Assembly (NCBI RefSeq): GCF_003325475.1
Contig: NZ_CP029495.1
Location: forward strand, 2,480,001-2,544,000
Origin: Chromobacterium phragmitis
GTDB taxonomy: Bacteria; Pseudomonadota; Gammaproteobacteria; Burkholderiales; Chromobacteriaceae
DNA length: 64,000 bases
Direction: 5' to 3'
Positions within the stretch are counted from its first letter, which is position 1, and each line of letters opens with the position of its first letter. Under the pieces are notes generated by a model. That model searched no databases. It was given only the letters and a program-made list of their open reading frames with translations, and was not told the DNA's origin. Of the stretch, positions 16,438 through 24,651 are shown in pieces. A program made the position numbers and the translations under genes.

Positions 16438-18282
16438 TCAAGCGTAGGCGTGAGGCTGGGACGAGGGGGCGCTTCGCTGCTTCGCCAGCAATTCGTACAG
16501 CTTGCGGTCGGGGCTGTCGCCCTTGGGCGGCGGCGCGTCCAGCAGCGCTTTCTTCTCGTCGGGGCCGAGGAAGTCGGCGATGTCCTGCAGGCTGGAGAAG
16601 CCCAGCGACTCAGCTTGCTGGCTCCGGGCATCCACTTGCTCCAAGGCTTCCAGCGCGGCTCCCAGCCTCGCCTCATGCTGGGTTTTGTCGCTGAACGACA
16701 TGCTCACGGTGCTCAGCTTTCCGTGGAAAACCGGCAATGAATTGATGCCGGAGTTATGCACCTTGTGGTTGTCGGCGATATTGGCTTCGTGCTTGTGGCT
16801 CTGATGCGCCGATCGGCTCATCATCTTTTCCATGAAGTCTGGCTGGCCCTGCTGATAGTCGCTGTGCAGGATGCTGTAGGCTGTGCCCTGTTCGTCGAAA
16901 GTCAGCAGCAGCGTGCGGGCGCGGGCATCTGCCTGGGCGCGGTTGGGCTCGGCGTCGTGTTTTACTTCGCCGGCCGCGTCGGGGATGAAGACCTCCGCCG
17001 GCATATTGCTGCCGAAGCCGCCATCGACGAACTTGCGTTTGCCGGCGCCGTCGCCTGGATCGAGTTGCATGCTCTTGAACAGAATGGGCAGCGACATCGA
17101 GATGCGGGCGGCCTCGGCGATAGGCATGTCGGGCGAGTTCTTGGCGTTGAAATAGGCGGTGGTCTTGTTGTTCTTGTCCCAGCCGGTGACGGTCAGGTTT
17201 TTGAATTTCTCCGGCGCCAGATCGTGCAGCGTCTTGAGGTCGGAGAAGGTGACCATCTTGCCTACCCGGCTCTGGGAGAAGTCCGCGGGTTGGCGCAGAT
17301 CCTGCAGGCGGTTGAGCTGATCTTTCGGTAACTGGCCCAGCTGAGCGCGGAAGGCGGGCTTGTCCCAGTTGGCGTTCAGGTGGTCGCGCACGCTGGCGGC
17401 GGTCGCGCTATCCACCGCATGCAGGGCGCTCAGCCCGGTCATCAGTCCGCCGCCCAGCTTGGCGTCGCCGTAGAGCTTGTTATGCTGGCCTGGGTATTCG
17501 TTGGTCGCCTGGAAACTTTGATACTTGTGCGCGTCCTTGAGCGGGCCGGGCATATGGAGCATGTCGAACACCTGTTGCCCCAGGCCATGATAGACCTTGG
17601 TCAGTTCCGTGGTCACGCTGGGGCGGAAAATGGTGTCTGACAATTGATATTCGAATTGCGCTGGGGTGATGCCGGCGGCCAGGCAGGACCCCATCAGCGA
17701 GCCGGCCGAGGTGCCGGAGATGTTCTTCAGCCCGGCGAACATGCCGCCCGTGCTCATGATGTCGAGCGCGGCCGGATATCCCACCCCTTTGGTGCCGCCG
17801 CCGCGCAGCACCAGATTTTCCAGTTGCGGGGCGGGGCGGATCAGGTTGTAGCCGCCGGCGGCGCGGGGGACTACTTGTGGACGTGGATCAACAGGCGGCA
17901 ACAGATCCTGCCGCTTGATCATTTCCGCGTTGACGGCCAGTCGTTGCAGCGCTTGGCTAGCGAGCGTCCCCGCGTTGCCAAGCTGTTTCTGGAAGGCCTT
18001 GACGTCGTTTTTGACCGGCGAGTCGTCCAGCGTGGTTTTGACGATCAGTTCCATGCGGTCCGTCGCACATTTCTGGAATCGTGCCTGGCTGTCCGGGCTC
18101 ATCGCGCTGCCGAGCTTGCTGGCTTCCTGTTGGAAATATTGCTGGAAGGATTGTCGGCACTGCTGCAGGGCGGCGCGCCCGTCCTGATGCTTGAACAAGT
18201 CTTTCAGGCTGGAGGTTTCGGTGTTGACCGGCGGTTGCCAAGCGGCGGGTTGATGGCTTTGAATCTGGTTCAGCGTGGTCAT
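16438..18282 (-). CDS. ExoU-like patatin phospholipase, putative T3SS effector
   Basis: 614 residues from ATG 18282, with ACGGAGAG upstream. The patatin catalytic domain shows the oxyanion loop LRGGGTKGVGYP near residue 157, the nucleophile elbow GTSAGS near 190 and the catalytic Asp motif FVDGGFGSNMP near 417. These are the residues of ExoU, the Pseudomonas T3SS phospholipase A2. There is no signal peptide; the N-terminus is polar and flexible, as in T3SS substrates. It is translationally coupled (ATGA) to a chaperone-like gene and is the last gene of the translocon operon. Probable role: membrane-damaging lipase injected into host cells. The C-terminal 130 residues resemble no domain I recognise and may bind membrane or ubiquitin, as in ExoU (inference). 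Confidence 0.85.
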   Translation of the reverse strand: MTTLNQIQSHQPAAWQPPVNTETSSLKDLFKHQDGRAALQQCRQSFQQYFQQEASKLGSAMSPDSQARFQKCATDRMELIVKTTLDDSPVKNDVKAFQKQLGNAGTLASQALQRLAVNAEMIKRQDLLPPVDPRPQVVPRAAGGYNLIRPAPQLENLVLRGGGTKGVGYPAALDIMSTGGMFAGLKNISGTSAGSLMGSCLAAGITPAQFEYQLSDTIFRPSVTTELTKVYHGLGQQVFDMLHMPGPLKDAHKYQSFQATNEYPGQHNKLYGDAKLGGGLMTGLSALHAVDSATAASVRDHLNANWDKPAFRAQLGQLPKDQLNRLQDLRQPADFSQSRVGKMVTFSDLKTLHDLAPEKFKNLTVTGWDKNNKTTAYFNAKNSPDMPIAEAARISMSLPILFKSMQLDPGDGAGKRKFVDGGFGSNMPAEVFIPDAAGEVKHDAEPNRAQADARARTLLLTFDEQGTAYSILHSDYQQGQPDFMEKMMSRSAHQSHKHEANIADNHKVHNSGINSLPVFHGKLSTVSMSFSDKTQHEARLGAALEALEQVDARSQQAESLGFSSLQDIADFLGPDEKKALLDAPPPKGDSPDRKLYELLAKQRSAPSSQPHAYA

Positions 18283-19178
18283 AGATAGGCTCTCCGTAGA
18301 GTGTCGGCAGGTTCCGCCGGCTGGAGGCCGAACTCGGCGTATTCCAGCGCCAGGGTGCGGAACAGTTCCCGGCAGTTGAGCGATTGGGTGTTGAGATAGA
18401 GCAGGGTGTCCAGCCATTGGCTGTCGCTCAGGCCATCCAGCGCGACGCGGCTGCCGCCGGCCAGGAAGTGGCGGTTGTCCAGGCCGACGAAGAAGGGGCG
18501 GCCGATCAGGCCGGCCTGGTTGATCTGCAGCGCGGACTGGACCACCGCCCGCCGGATCGGGCCGCATAGCCCGGCGCCGTCGTAGAGAAAGAAATCCACC
18601 TGGACGTGTCGGCTGTCCGGATGCAGGGTCACGCGGCCGGGCAAGTCGGCCAGCAGCAGGTTGAACTGGCGGCTGTCGGGGGGCAGCTTGAACACGCCGC
18701 AGGATTCCGCCAGCGCGGCGAACTGCTGTTGGGCGAGGCGGCGGTTGCCGTAGTCGGCTCGCTGGTCCGATAGCGGCGGGGCCTTGGGCGGCTTGCCTTG
18801 GGCCAGGTCGTCCAGCGTGTCCAGCAGGAAACCGGCTTGTTCGGCGATGCGGCCGGCTTCGTCCCGGGCTGTGAGCGGCCGGGCCAGACCGTGGCCCAGC
18901 TCAGGGTGCAGCGCGCCGACCAGGCCTTCGCCCAGCCGGGTGTCGAAGGTGCGGTGCAGCAGCGCCTCGGCCAGTTTTTCCTGTGCGGACTCGTCGCCGG
19001 GGCGGCAGCCCGCCGCCAGCATCAGGCTGCCGCGCTCCGGGTTGGCGGCCAGGCCCAGTTGCTGGCGGTCATTGAGCGCGGTGGTCCACAGTTCGGACTG
19101 GGCCTGTTCGCGGTTGAAGAAGCGTCGGCTGTAGCCGGCGACGGCGTGACTGATTTCGGTCAGGGAGTGATGGCTCAT
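18279..19178 (-). CDS. Large CesT-like chaperone candidate for the patatin effector
   Basis: 299 residues, no signal peptide. The C-terminal half has features of class I T3SS chaperones: VTLHPDSRHVQVDFFLYDG beta strands, then a helix VVQSALQINQAGLIGRPFFV, further strands and a final helix around LSDSQWLDTLLYLNTQSLNCRELF. The N-terminal half is helical and unfamiliar, so the protein is twice the size of a usual CesT-family chaperone (about 130-150). ATGA overlap with the lipase gene matches effector-chaperone pairs such as spcU-exoU. The assignment rests on context and weak pattern similarity only. Confidence 0.55.
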   Translation of the reverse strand: MSHHSLTEISHAVAGYSRRFFNREQAQSELWTTALNDRQQLGLAANPERGSLMLAAGCRPGDESAQEKLAEALLHRTFDTRLGEGLVGALHPELGHGLARPLTARDEAGRIAEQAGFLLDTLDDLAQGKPPKAPPLSDQRADYGNRRLAQQQFAALAESCGVFKLPPDSRQFNLLLADLPGRVTLHPDSRHVQVDFFLYDGAGLCGPIRRAVVQSALQINQAGLIGRPFFVGLDNRHFLAGGSRVALDGLSDSQWLDTLLYLNTQSLNCRELFRTLALEYAEFGLQPAEPADTLRRAYL

Positions 19179-19236
19179 GATGTCGGGACGGAAAGGGGAA
19201 GAAAGCCGGCGCGACCAAGGCGTTCCGGCGCGGGGT

Positions 19237-19620
19237 TCAGGCGCAGCGGTAGCGCAGCCAGACTTCGTCGTCCAGCCGGATCGGGCGCGCGCCTTCGGCC
19301 AGCATCAGGTCGGCCAACCGGCGGCGGGCGCGGTCCAGCTCCGGGTCGTTGGGGGCCGCCAGGATCATCGCGTCGATGTGGCGCAGGGCCGGAACGCCGC
19401 GCGCCACTCGCCGCAGCAGGGCCAGCAGCGCCGCCACCGCCTGGCCGTCTGCGCCGGAGGAAGAGAAGTCGCACAGCAGCAATCTTTCCTTCTCCTGGCG
19501 GTAAACCAGGGTGAACTGCGAGGTGCGGACGCATTGGCCCATGATGAACTCGCTGTCGAGAAAGCCCTGGTCGACGGGCTGCAGGCCCATGCCTTGCAGA
19601 AAGCGGGTGACGTCGTTCAT
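19237..19620 (-). CDS. sseE: SseE-like T3SS protein
   Basis: 127 residues from ATG 19620, RBS GGAGGGG. It directly follows the sseD homologue, exactly where SPI-2 has sseE (about 137 residues). It opens MNDVTRFLQGMGLQPVDQG and has alternating strands (FTLVYRQEKERLLLCDF) and helices, the alpha/beta layout of small T3SS chaperones. Family assignment is therefore mainly positional. Likely cytosolic, assisting secretion of translocon components or the downstream effector. A 58-bp gap separates it from the chaperone-effector pair. Confidence 0.6.
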   Translation of the reverse strand: MNDVTRFLQGMGLQPVDQGFLDSEFIMGQCVRTSQFTLVYRQEKERLLLCDFSSSGADGQAVAALLALLRRVARGVPALRHIDAMILAAPNDPELDRARRRLADLMLAEGARPIRLDDEVWLRYRCA

Positions 19621-19636
19621 GTTCCGGCCCCTCCGC

Positions 19637-20218
19637 TTAGTTCATCCGGACGCTGCTGGCGATGCGCTCGTGCGCCTGGGTCAGCGTGGCGAGCAGGTCG
19701 CGCAGGTCGGCGGAAACCCGGAGCGCCTTCTCCAGCGTTTCATCGGCGCGCTTGTACTGCTGTTCGGCCAAGCCGTGCTGGAATTCGGACAGCGCCTGCA
19801 GTTCCTGCGCCTGTTGCGACAGGCTGTTGGCGATGCCGATGCCCACCGAGCCGGAAATGACCTCGCCGGCGCCCTGGCCCAGCTGCGACAGCGCGGCGTT
19901 GCCGCTGTAGGCGCCGGCCAGGCCGCCCAGCATGCCGACTGCGCCGCCGGCGATTTGGGCCCAGGCCTGGTCGTTCTTGGCTTCAAAATCTTTGGAAATG
20001 GCTTCCATCCGGGTATCGAACGCGGTCTTCTGCATTTCGAAGGCATTGGCTTGCTGCACCTGGTTGTACTGGCGCAGCAGGTCGCGCATTTTTCCGAACA
20101 GCTGGCCCATGCTGACCATCAGTTCGTTCAGCATGGCGATGGAGTCTTGGCCGTTGCTGGTCTCCGCGCTCAGCAACGGCGCCGTCCCGACGCCGGTCGA
20201 GGTAATGGCTTGTGTCAT
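19637..20218 (-). CDS. sseD: SseD/EspB-like translocator (minor pore protein)
   Basis: 193 residues (Salmonella SseD is about 195), RBS GGAAAGGAAA. Coiled-coil-rich N-terminal half (MLNELMVSMGQLFGKMRDLL, QQANAFEMQKTAFDTRMEAI) is followed by a hydrophobic Gly/Ala segment IAGGAVGMLGGLAGAYSG that could insert in the host membrane. A C-terminal helix (LLATLTQAHERIASSVRMN) ends the protein. It follows the SseC homologue by 18 bp, as in SPI-2. Known role: with SseC it forms the pore at the end of the SseB filament. Confidence 0.82.
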   Translation of the reverse strand: MTQAITSTGVGTAPLLSAETSNGQDSIAMLNELMVSMGQLFGKMRDLLRQYNQVQQANAFEMQKTAFDTRMEAISKDFEAKNDQAWAQIAGGAVGMLGGLAGAYSGNAALSQLGQGAGEVISGSVGIGIANSLSQQAQELQALSEFQHGLAEQQYKRADETLEKALRVSADLRDLLATLTQAHERIASSVRMN

Positions 20219-20236
20219 GTCGGTTTCCTTTCCGGA

Positions 20237-21688
20237 TCAGGCGATGTTGGCGGCGATGCTGCTGAGCAGCGCGCCGGTCTTTAGCTGGGCGTCTGAGCCG
20301 GCGCTGAGCGCCTTGCCAGCGCCTTCCAGCAGGTGGCCGATGTCTTCGCGCGCCCGTTTTTTCAGTTTTTCGAATTCATCGAGCAGCACCTGCATGTAGC
20401 CGCTCTCGGCGATCAGCTGCTGAACGATCTTCTGCAGCTCGGCGCGCTCGCGGGAGATCTCGCCCTGCAGCACGCCGTTGGCGCCTTGCACGCCGGCGCG
20501 GGTGACGGCCTTGCCGACGTTGGCGGCGCTCATCATGCAGGCCTTGACCACCGCCTTGATGATTTCGCGCTGCACTTCCTTGACCACTTGCTTGGCCAGT
20601 TGCTGGGCGGTGATTTCCGCGCCGGATTTGATCGCCTGTTCGGCCACGGTTTTCGCCGCCTTGGTTACCATGGTTTCGATCGCTTGCTTGCTGAAGGCCT
20701 GCAGCAGCTGGCCTTGGCCGAAGAAGCGGGTCATGCCTTCGGTCAGGTTCTTGGCCACCTGGGCCGATATCTGTTCGGCCACGGTCTTGCCTATTTCGCC
20801 GGCGACTTTTTCCGCGGCTTTGCCGCCGGCCTCGCCGCCTAGCTTGACCGCCGCCTGCAGCGCCTCGCCCGAGCCTTTCTCCATCGCGGCGCCGGTAGCC
20901 TTGCCTATCGATTTGGCGGCCATCATGCCGCGGCCGACGCTGACCGCGTCCACCATCATGCCGGCGATCTCGAACGCCAATTGCACCTTGCCGGCGATGT
21001 CCGCCACTTCCTTGTAGCGTTCGGCGTTGTCCGGATCGATCTGGGCCAGCGTTTCGCACATGGCCTTGACCAGGCCGGCGCAGCCGGCCGCCAGGTCCAT
21101 CGCGCCGCCGGCCACGTCGCCCACCATGATCTTGGCGACGCCGCTGATCACTTCCGCCGCGGCGACGATCCAGTCGACGATGACGGCGAAAATGCCGGCT
21201 TTTTTCGCCTTTTGCGCATCTTCGATGGATTGGTCGATCTGTTTGCGCAGGTCCTCGTTCTGACGCAGCCGCAGGTCTTCCGCGCCCTTGGCGCGGATTT
21301 CCAGCGCCATCGATTTCAGGTTGGCGGAGTCGCCCAGCGATTTGACGCCCAGCAGCGCCGCGGCCAGGCCCATGGCCTCCATCGGCGTGTTTTCCATCTG
21401 CGCCAAGGTGAGCGGCTTGCCGTCCACCTTGGGGCCGAAGGCGCTCAGGATGCGGTTCAGCGCGCCTTCGGCCAACCGCAGGGTGACTGGCTCTCGCGGG
21501 CGGGTTGGCGTGTGGACGTCGGCCAGCGGCCGGGAGGGCGGCGTTTCGCGGCCGAGCTGAGACGACATCGCGCCCAGCGCGCCGGCGCCGACCCGGCCGC
21601 GCTCGCGCTCTCGGGTTTCGGATAGATCGCCGGGCAAGGACAGATCGCCCAGCGCGCCCGTGGTCATGGGCTGCTGAATGGTGTTCAT
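20237..21688 (-). CDS. sseC: SseC/EspD-like translocator (major pore protein)
   Basis: 483 residues from ATG 21688 with CAGGAG upstream; Salmonella SseC has 484. Hydrophobic segments are seen around FAVIVDWIVAAAEVISGVAKIMVG and DVAGGAMDLAAGCAGLVKAM (residues about 165-215), and long Ala/Glu/Lys coiled coils follow to the C-terminus, as in the SseC/YopB/IpaB family. Residues about 63-97 (PREPVTLRLA to GKPLTLAQ) are nearly repeated in the adjacent chaperone gene at 21685-22281, which is unusual. It overlaps that gene by ATGA and is followed by sseD. Confidence 0.85.
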   Translation of the reverse strand: MNTIQQPMTTGALGDLSLPGDLSETRERERGRVGAGALGAMSSQLGRETPPSRPLADVHTPTRPREPVTLRLAEGALNRILSAFGPKVDGKPLTLAQMENTPMEAMGLAAALLGVKSLGDSANLKSMALEIRAKGAEDLRLRQNEDLRKQIDQSIEDAQKAKKAGIFAVIVDWIVAAAEVISGVAKIMVGDVAGGAMDLAAGCAGLVKAMCETLAQIDPDNAERYKEVADIAGKVQLAFEIAGMMVDAVSVGRGMMAAKSIGKATGAAMEKGSGEALQAAVKLGGEAGGKAAEKVAGEIGKTVAEQISAQVAKNLTEGMTRFFGQGQLLQAFSKQAIETMVTKAAKTVAEQAIKSGAEITAQQLAKQVVKEVQREIIKAVVKACMMSAANVGKAVTRAGVQGANGVLQGEISRERAELQKIVQQLIAESGYMQVLLDEFEKLKKRAREDIGHLLEGAGKALSAGSDAQLKTGALLSSIAANIA

Positions 21689-22281
21689 GCGAGTGACTCC
21701 TGTGGATTGACGCGTGCCTGTCGCAGGACTTCCTCTTTCAGCGTCGCGTGCTCCGGCCGCGACGCGCACCAGGCGACGACGGCATGCAGCGCGTTGGGCG
21801 CCTGCCGCTGCTGCGAGGCCAGCCGGTGGCTGCGCCGGGCGAGGTGGGCCGGGCGCGGATCCTCAAGCTTCAGCAGGCCGGCCTTGCCGAAGCAGGCGAC
21901 CGCCTCGTCGTGCTCGCCCAGGCGCTGGCAGCACTGTCCCAGCCGCAGCCAGTAGTCGAATTGCCAGTGATTGAGCCGGGCCAGCAGCAGGTAATAGCAT
22001 TTGGCTTCGTCGAACTCGCCGCTGTCGAACAGCTGGGCGGCGTACTGGGCCAGGGTGAGCGGCTTGCCGTCCGCCTTGGGCGCGAAGGTGCCGAGAATGC
22101 GGTTGAGGAGGCCCACCGCCAGCCGCAGGGTCACCGGCTCGCGCGCCCGCGGCGGCTGCTGCGCGATCCGCGCCGCCGGCGATTGCGGACGAGGCGGGGA
22201 GGCGAGGCTGCGCTTGCGGGGTTCCTGCGCGAACATGCTGCCGGGACGGCCCGGCATCCGGTAAGGCGTCATGCGGTTCAT
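21685..22281 (-). CDS. Chimeric SycD/SscA-like TPR chaperone carrying a translocator-derived segment
   Basis: 198 residues from ATG 22281. The C-terminal 120 residues are a paralogue of the next chaperone (shared LARL.HWQFDYWL.LG.CCQRL and a matching Cys/Trp pattern near the end), with TPR-type helices of the SycD/LcrH/SscA family. The N-terminal 75 residues instead contain REPVTLRLAVGLLNRIL...GKPLTLAQ, which matches residues about 64-97 of the SseC-like translocator encoded just downstream. The first TPR helices of the usual chaperone are thus replaced. It overlaps both neighbours by ATGA. Function: probably a translocator chaperone; the effect of the imported segment is unknown. Confidence 0.8.
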   Translation of the reverse strand: MNRMTPYRMPGRPGSMFAQEPRKRSLASPPRPQSPAARIAQQPPRAREPVTLRLAVGLLNRILGTFAPKADGKPLTLAQYAAQLFDSGEFDEAKCYYLLLARLNHWQFDYWLRLGQCCQRLGEHDEAVACFGKAGLLKLEDPRPAHLARRSHRLASQQRQAPNALHAVVAWCASRPEHATLKEEVLRQARVNPQESLA

Positions 22282-22739
22282 AGCGGCGTTTCCTGCGAAA
22301 GAAGGGCTGCCTGATGCAGGATCTCGGTTTTCAGCTCGGCGTGTTCCGGCTTGGCGGCGCACCATTTGGCGGCGGCGTCGAAGGCCTTGAGGGCCAACTC
22401 CGGCCTGTCGCTGCGCTGGTGGCTGAGGCCGGCGAGGTAGGACGGCCGCGGGTCGTCCAGCCGCAACAGTCCGGCCTGGCCGAAGCTGAACACCGCCTCG
22501 TCGTGCTCTTCCAGCCGCTGGCAGCACAGTCCCAGGGCCAGCCAGTAGTCGAACTGCCAGTGGCTGAGCCGGGCCAGCATCAAGTAAAAGCGCTTGGCCG
22601 CGGCATAGTCGCCGACATCGAACAACTGGCAGGCGTAGGCGTAGACGTAATCCAGATCGTCCGGATCCAGATCGATCAGCGCCTGCAGCGTGCCGCCTTG
22701 CTGTAAGAACGCGCGGACGGTGTCGAGATCGCTTGACAT
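22278..22739 (-). CDS. sscA: SscA/SycD-like TPR chaperone for translocators
   Basis: 153 residues from ATG 22739 with a GGGGGGG tract 8 bases upstream; SPI-2 SscA has about 157. Three degenerate TPR units can be followed: DLDYVYAYACQLFDVGDYAAAKRFY, HWQFDYWLALGLCCQRLEEHDEAVFSFGQAGLL and RPSYLAGLSHQRSDRPELALKAFDAAAKWC. Family proteins bind SseC/YopB-type translocators in the bacterial cytosol before secretion. It sits between the sseB pair and the chimeric chaperone, as sscA sits between sseB and sseC in SPI-2. Confidence 0.85.
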   Translation of the reverse strand: MSSDLDTVRAFLQQGGTLQALIDLDPDDLDYVYAYACQLFDVGDYAAAKRFYLMLARLSHWQFDYWLALGLCCQRLEEHDEAVFSFGQAGLLRLDDPRPSYLAGLSHQRSDRPELALKAFDAAAKWCAAKPEHAELKTEILHQAALLSQETPL

Positions 22740-22759
22740 GGGCAAACCCCCCCGATGGT

Positions 22760-23557
22760 TTAGCGTATGTTTTGGGAAATGGACTTGTTCATCTCAGCCA
22801 GCAGACTCGACATGCTGTTGATCAGGCTGACGCAGACGTTGTACGACTGCATGGTCTTCTGGATCTGCAACTGGGCCTGGGTGACGAAGTCGGAGCAGCG
22901 GCCGGAGTCGGTCTCCAACGCGCTCTTGACCATGTCGAGCTGACCCTTGTCCAGACCCTCGGTGGCTTCGGCCAGCACATCGGCGATGTGCTGCATATGC
23001 TCGCGGCTGATGTTCTGGCCGCTCTTTTGTCCCACCTCGGGCAGGCCCCAGATGTAGTCGGCGCATTTTTGCCCGTCCACCTTGATGCCGTGCTGGTCCA
23101 TGTAGCTGACCACGTCCTGCCAGCTATCCGAGCGCATGCCCTCCGGACCGGCCGCCGCGATCTTGTCGCGCAGCTTGTCCAGGAAAGGCTGGGCCGGATT
23201 GCTGTCCTTCAGGAAGTCGTCGATGGACTTGCCGTCCACCTGGATGCCCTTTTGCCGCATGTAGTCGACGACTGCGGGCGGCAATTGGCCGCGGTCGCCG
23301 GCCTCCTTTAGCCGGGAGAGGATGGCGTCCACCTGGTTGGCGGCCTGCTGGGAGTCCCGGGCGCGGTCGGCCTTGGCGCTCATCTGGTCGTACTTGCCCT
23401 GCGCAAGGTCGTTGAACAGGGTCATGAACTGGTACAGGACGGAAATGCCCTGCGACATGATGGCGTCGCCTTGGCCGGCCTTGCGGTCGACGTAGCTGTC
23501 GTAGTCCGGGTTGCAGACCAGGGGCGAGTTCGCCGCGAAACTGGTTGCGAAAGTCAT
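22760..23557 (-). CDS. Second SseB/EspA-like filament protein, enlarged by an internal repeat
   Basis: 265 residues. The first 85 and last 60 residues are almost the same as in the upstream SseB homologue (NPDYDSYVDRKAGQGD near the start, GRCSDFVTQAQLQIQ near the end). The centre is larger and contains two similar units, VVDYMRQKGIQVDGKSIDDFL and VVSYMDQHGIKVDGQKCADYI, about 70 residues apart; the paralogue has only one related unit. EspA/SseB proteins polymerise into a filament on the needle. This copy may be a variant filament or cap subunit (inference). It is 11 bp after sseB. Confidence 0.82.
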   Translation of the reverse strand: MTFATSFAANSPLVCNPDYDSYVDRKAGQGDAIMSQGISVLYQFMTLFNDLAQGKYDQMSAKADRARDSQQAANQVDAILSRLKEAGDRGQLPPAVVDYMRQKGIQVDGKSIDDFLKDSNPAQPFLDKLRDKIAAAGPEGMRSDSWQDVVSYMDQHGIKVDGQKCADYIWGLPEVGQKSGQNISREHMQHIADVLAEATEGLDKGQLDMVKSALETDSGRCSDFVTQAQLQIQKTMQSYNVCVSLINSMSSLLAEMNKSISQNIR

Positions 23558-23568
23558 GGTTCAGCGCC

Positions 23569-24165
23569 TTAGCGGATGTTCTGTGCGATGGATTTGTTCA
23601 TTTCGGCCAGCAGGCTTTGCATGCTGTTGATCAGGCTGACGCAGACGTTGTACGACTGCATGGTCTTCTGGATCTGCAGCTGGGCCTGGGTGACGAAGTC
23701 GGAGCAGCGGCCGGAGTCGGATTCCAGCGCGCCCTTGATCACGTCGAGCTGGCCCTTGTCCAGGCCCTTGCCGTCGGGGTGGCCGATGCTGTTCAGGTAG
23801 GCGTCGATATTGCTGGAGGAATTTTCGCCGTCGTTCTGCACGGTGATGCTGATGTTGTGCTCGCGCAGGTAATCGATCACCTCTTTGGGCAGGTTGGCTG
23901 TGTCTTTGGCTTCCTTCAGCCGCGAGATGATGGAGTCCAGCTGGTTGGCGGCCTGCTGGGAGTCGCGGGAGCGGTCTGCCTTGGCGCTCATCTGGTCGTA
24001 TTTGTTCTGGGCCAGATCGCAAAATAGAGTCATGAATTTGTACAGCACGGACATGCCCTGCGACATGATGGAGTCGCCCTGCCCGGCCTTGCGGTCAACG
24101 TAGCTGTCATAGTCCGGGTTGGCGGCGATGGGGTTGCTGGCGGAGAAGTTGGTGGAGAAGGTCAT
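23569..24165 (-). CDS. sseB: SseB/EspA-like T3SS filament/translocon protein
   Basis: 198 residues (Salmonella SseB about 196), RBS GAAAGGAACC. Helical coiled-coil regions at about 30-85 (LYKFMTLFCDLAQNKYDQM, RDSQQAANQLDSIISRLKEA) and at the C-terminus (FVTQAQLQIQKTMQSYNVCV) bracket a variable centre. This is the pattern of the EspA/SseB family, in which terminal helices form the filament core. It follows the sseA-like chaperone by 21 bp, as in SPI-2. Of the two copies this one matches the family length best. Confidence 0.85.
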   Translation of the reverse strand: MTFSTNFSASNPIAANPDYDSYVDRKAGQGDSIMSQGMSVLYKFMTLFCDLAQNKYDQMSAKADRSRDSQQAANQLDSIISRLKEAKDTANLPKEVIDYLREHNISITVQNDGENSSSNIDAYLNSIGHPDGKGLDKGQLDVIKGALESDSGRCSDFVTQAQLQIQKTMQSYNVCVSLINSMQSLLAEMNKSIAQNIR

Positions 24166-24186
24166 GATGGTTCCTTTCGAATGCGT

Positions 24187-24531
24187 TCAGATGAATTGAC
24201 GGGCGGCCATCGGGCGCGTCCGGCGCGGCGCCTGGACGGCGTCCGCGCGGCCTGTCTGCTTCAGCGAGGCTTCCAGGTCATGGAAGCTGCCTTGCAGCTT
24301 GTCCACACACAGGTCCAGCCGTTGCTTGAGCGGAGCGAGTTCGCCCCGCATCGCGCGCTCCAGCTTGTCCAGGCGCTGGCGAGCCTTGGGGTCGCGCGGC
24401 GCGAGCCGCTGCAACTGGGCGATTTCCCGCTGCAAGGCCTCGAAGGTTTGCAGCTGCTCTCCAAGTCCGCGCTGGCGTTGCTGCAGGTCTTGCATCAGTT
24501 GCGCCAGTTGGGTGGTGGATGGCGTGGTCAT
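24187..24531 (-). CDS. sseA: SseA-like chaperone for SseB/SseD
   Basis: 114 residues. ATG 24531 is preferred over the upstream ATG 24546 because GGAGG (inside the first codons of the longer version) lies 8 bases upstream. The protein is an almost continuous alpha helix rich in Gln, Leu and Arg (LAQLMQDLQQRQRGLGEQLQ, then LDKLERAMRGELAPLKQRLD), matching the small coiled-coil SseA/CesA chaperone (about 108 residues). It is the first gene of the sse block, just before sseB. The C-terminal tail is basic and disordered. Confidence 0.72.
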   Translation of the reverse strand: MTTPSTTQLAQLMQDLQQRQRGLGEQLQTFEALQREIAQLQRLAPRDPKARQRLDKLERAMRGELAPLKQRLDLCVDKLQGSFHDLEASLKQTGRADAVQAPRRTRPMAARQFI

Positions 24532-24651
24532 CGTGGTTTCCTCCATGTGTGGAACTCAGGTTGAATCGGATGTTAGGCCCGGCTGAGAAAGGGAACTTTC
24601 GGAAAATAGAGCGTTGTTTCGGTTTTGCCGGCGTTTCGGCCGGCGGGATTC
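24532..24651 (-). promoter_or_regulatory. Leader region of the sse translocon/effector operon
   Basis: This is the only sizeable gap (120 bp) between the apparatus genes (sctV-Q) and the translocon genes on this strand, so an own promoter for sseA onward is plausible, as in SPI-2. It contains a hairpin with GCCGGC arms at 24627-24632 and 24639-24644 without a following T-run, and a relatively AT-rich segment at 24590-24627. I see no convincing -35/-10 pair. Confidence 0.4.

Noticed and set aside
22760..24165. CRISPR-like or assembly-artefact explanation for the repeated filament DNA
   Set aside because: The repeat is confined to two full coding frames with different centres and intact stops, which fits gene duplication and not short spaced repeats.
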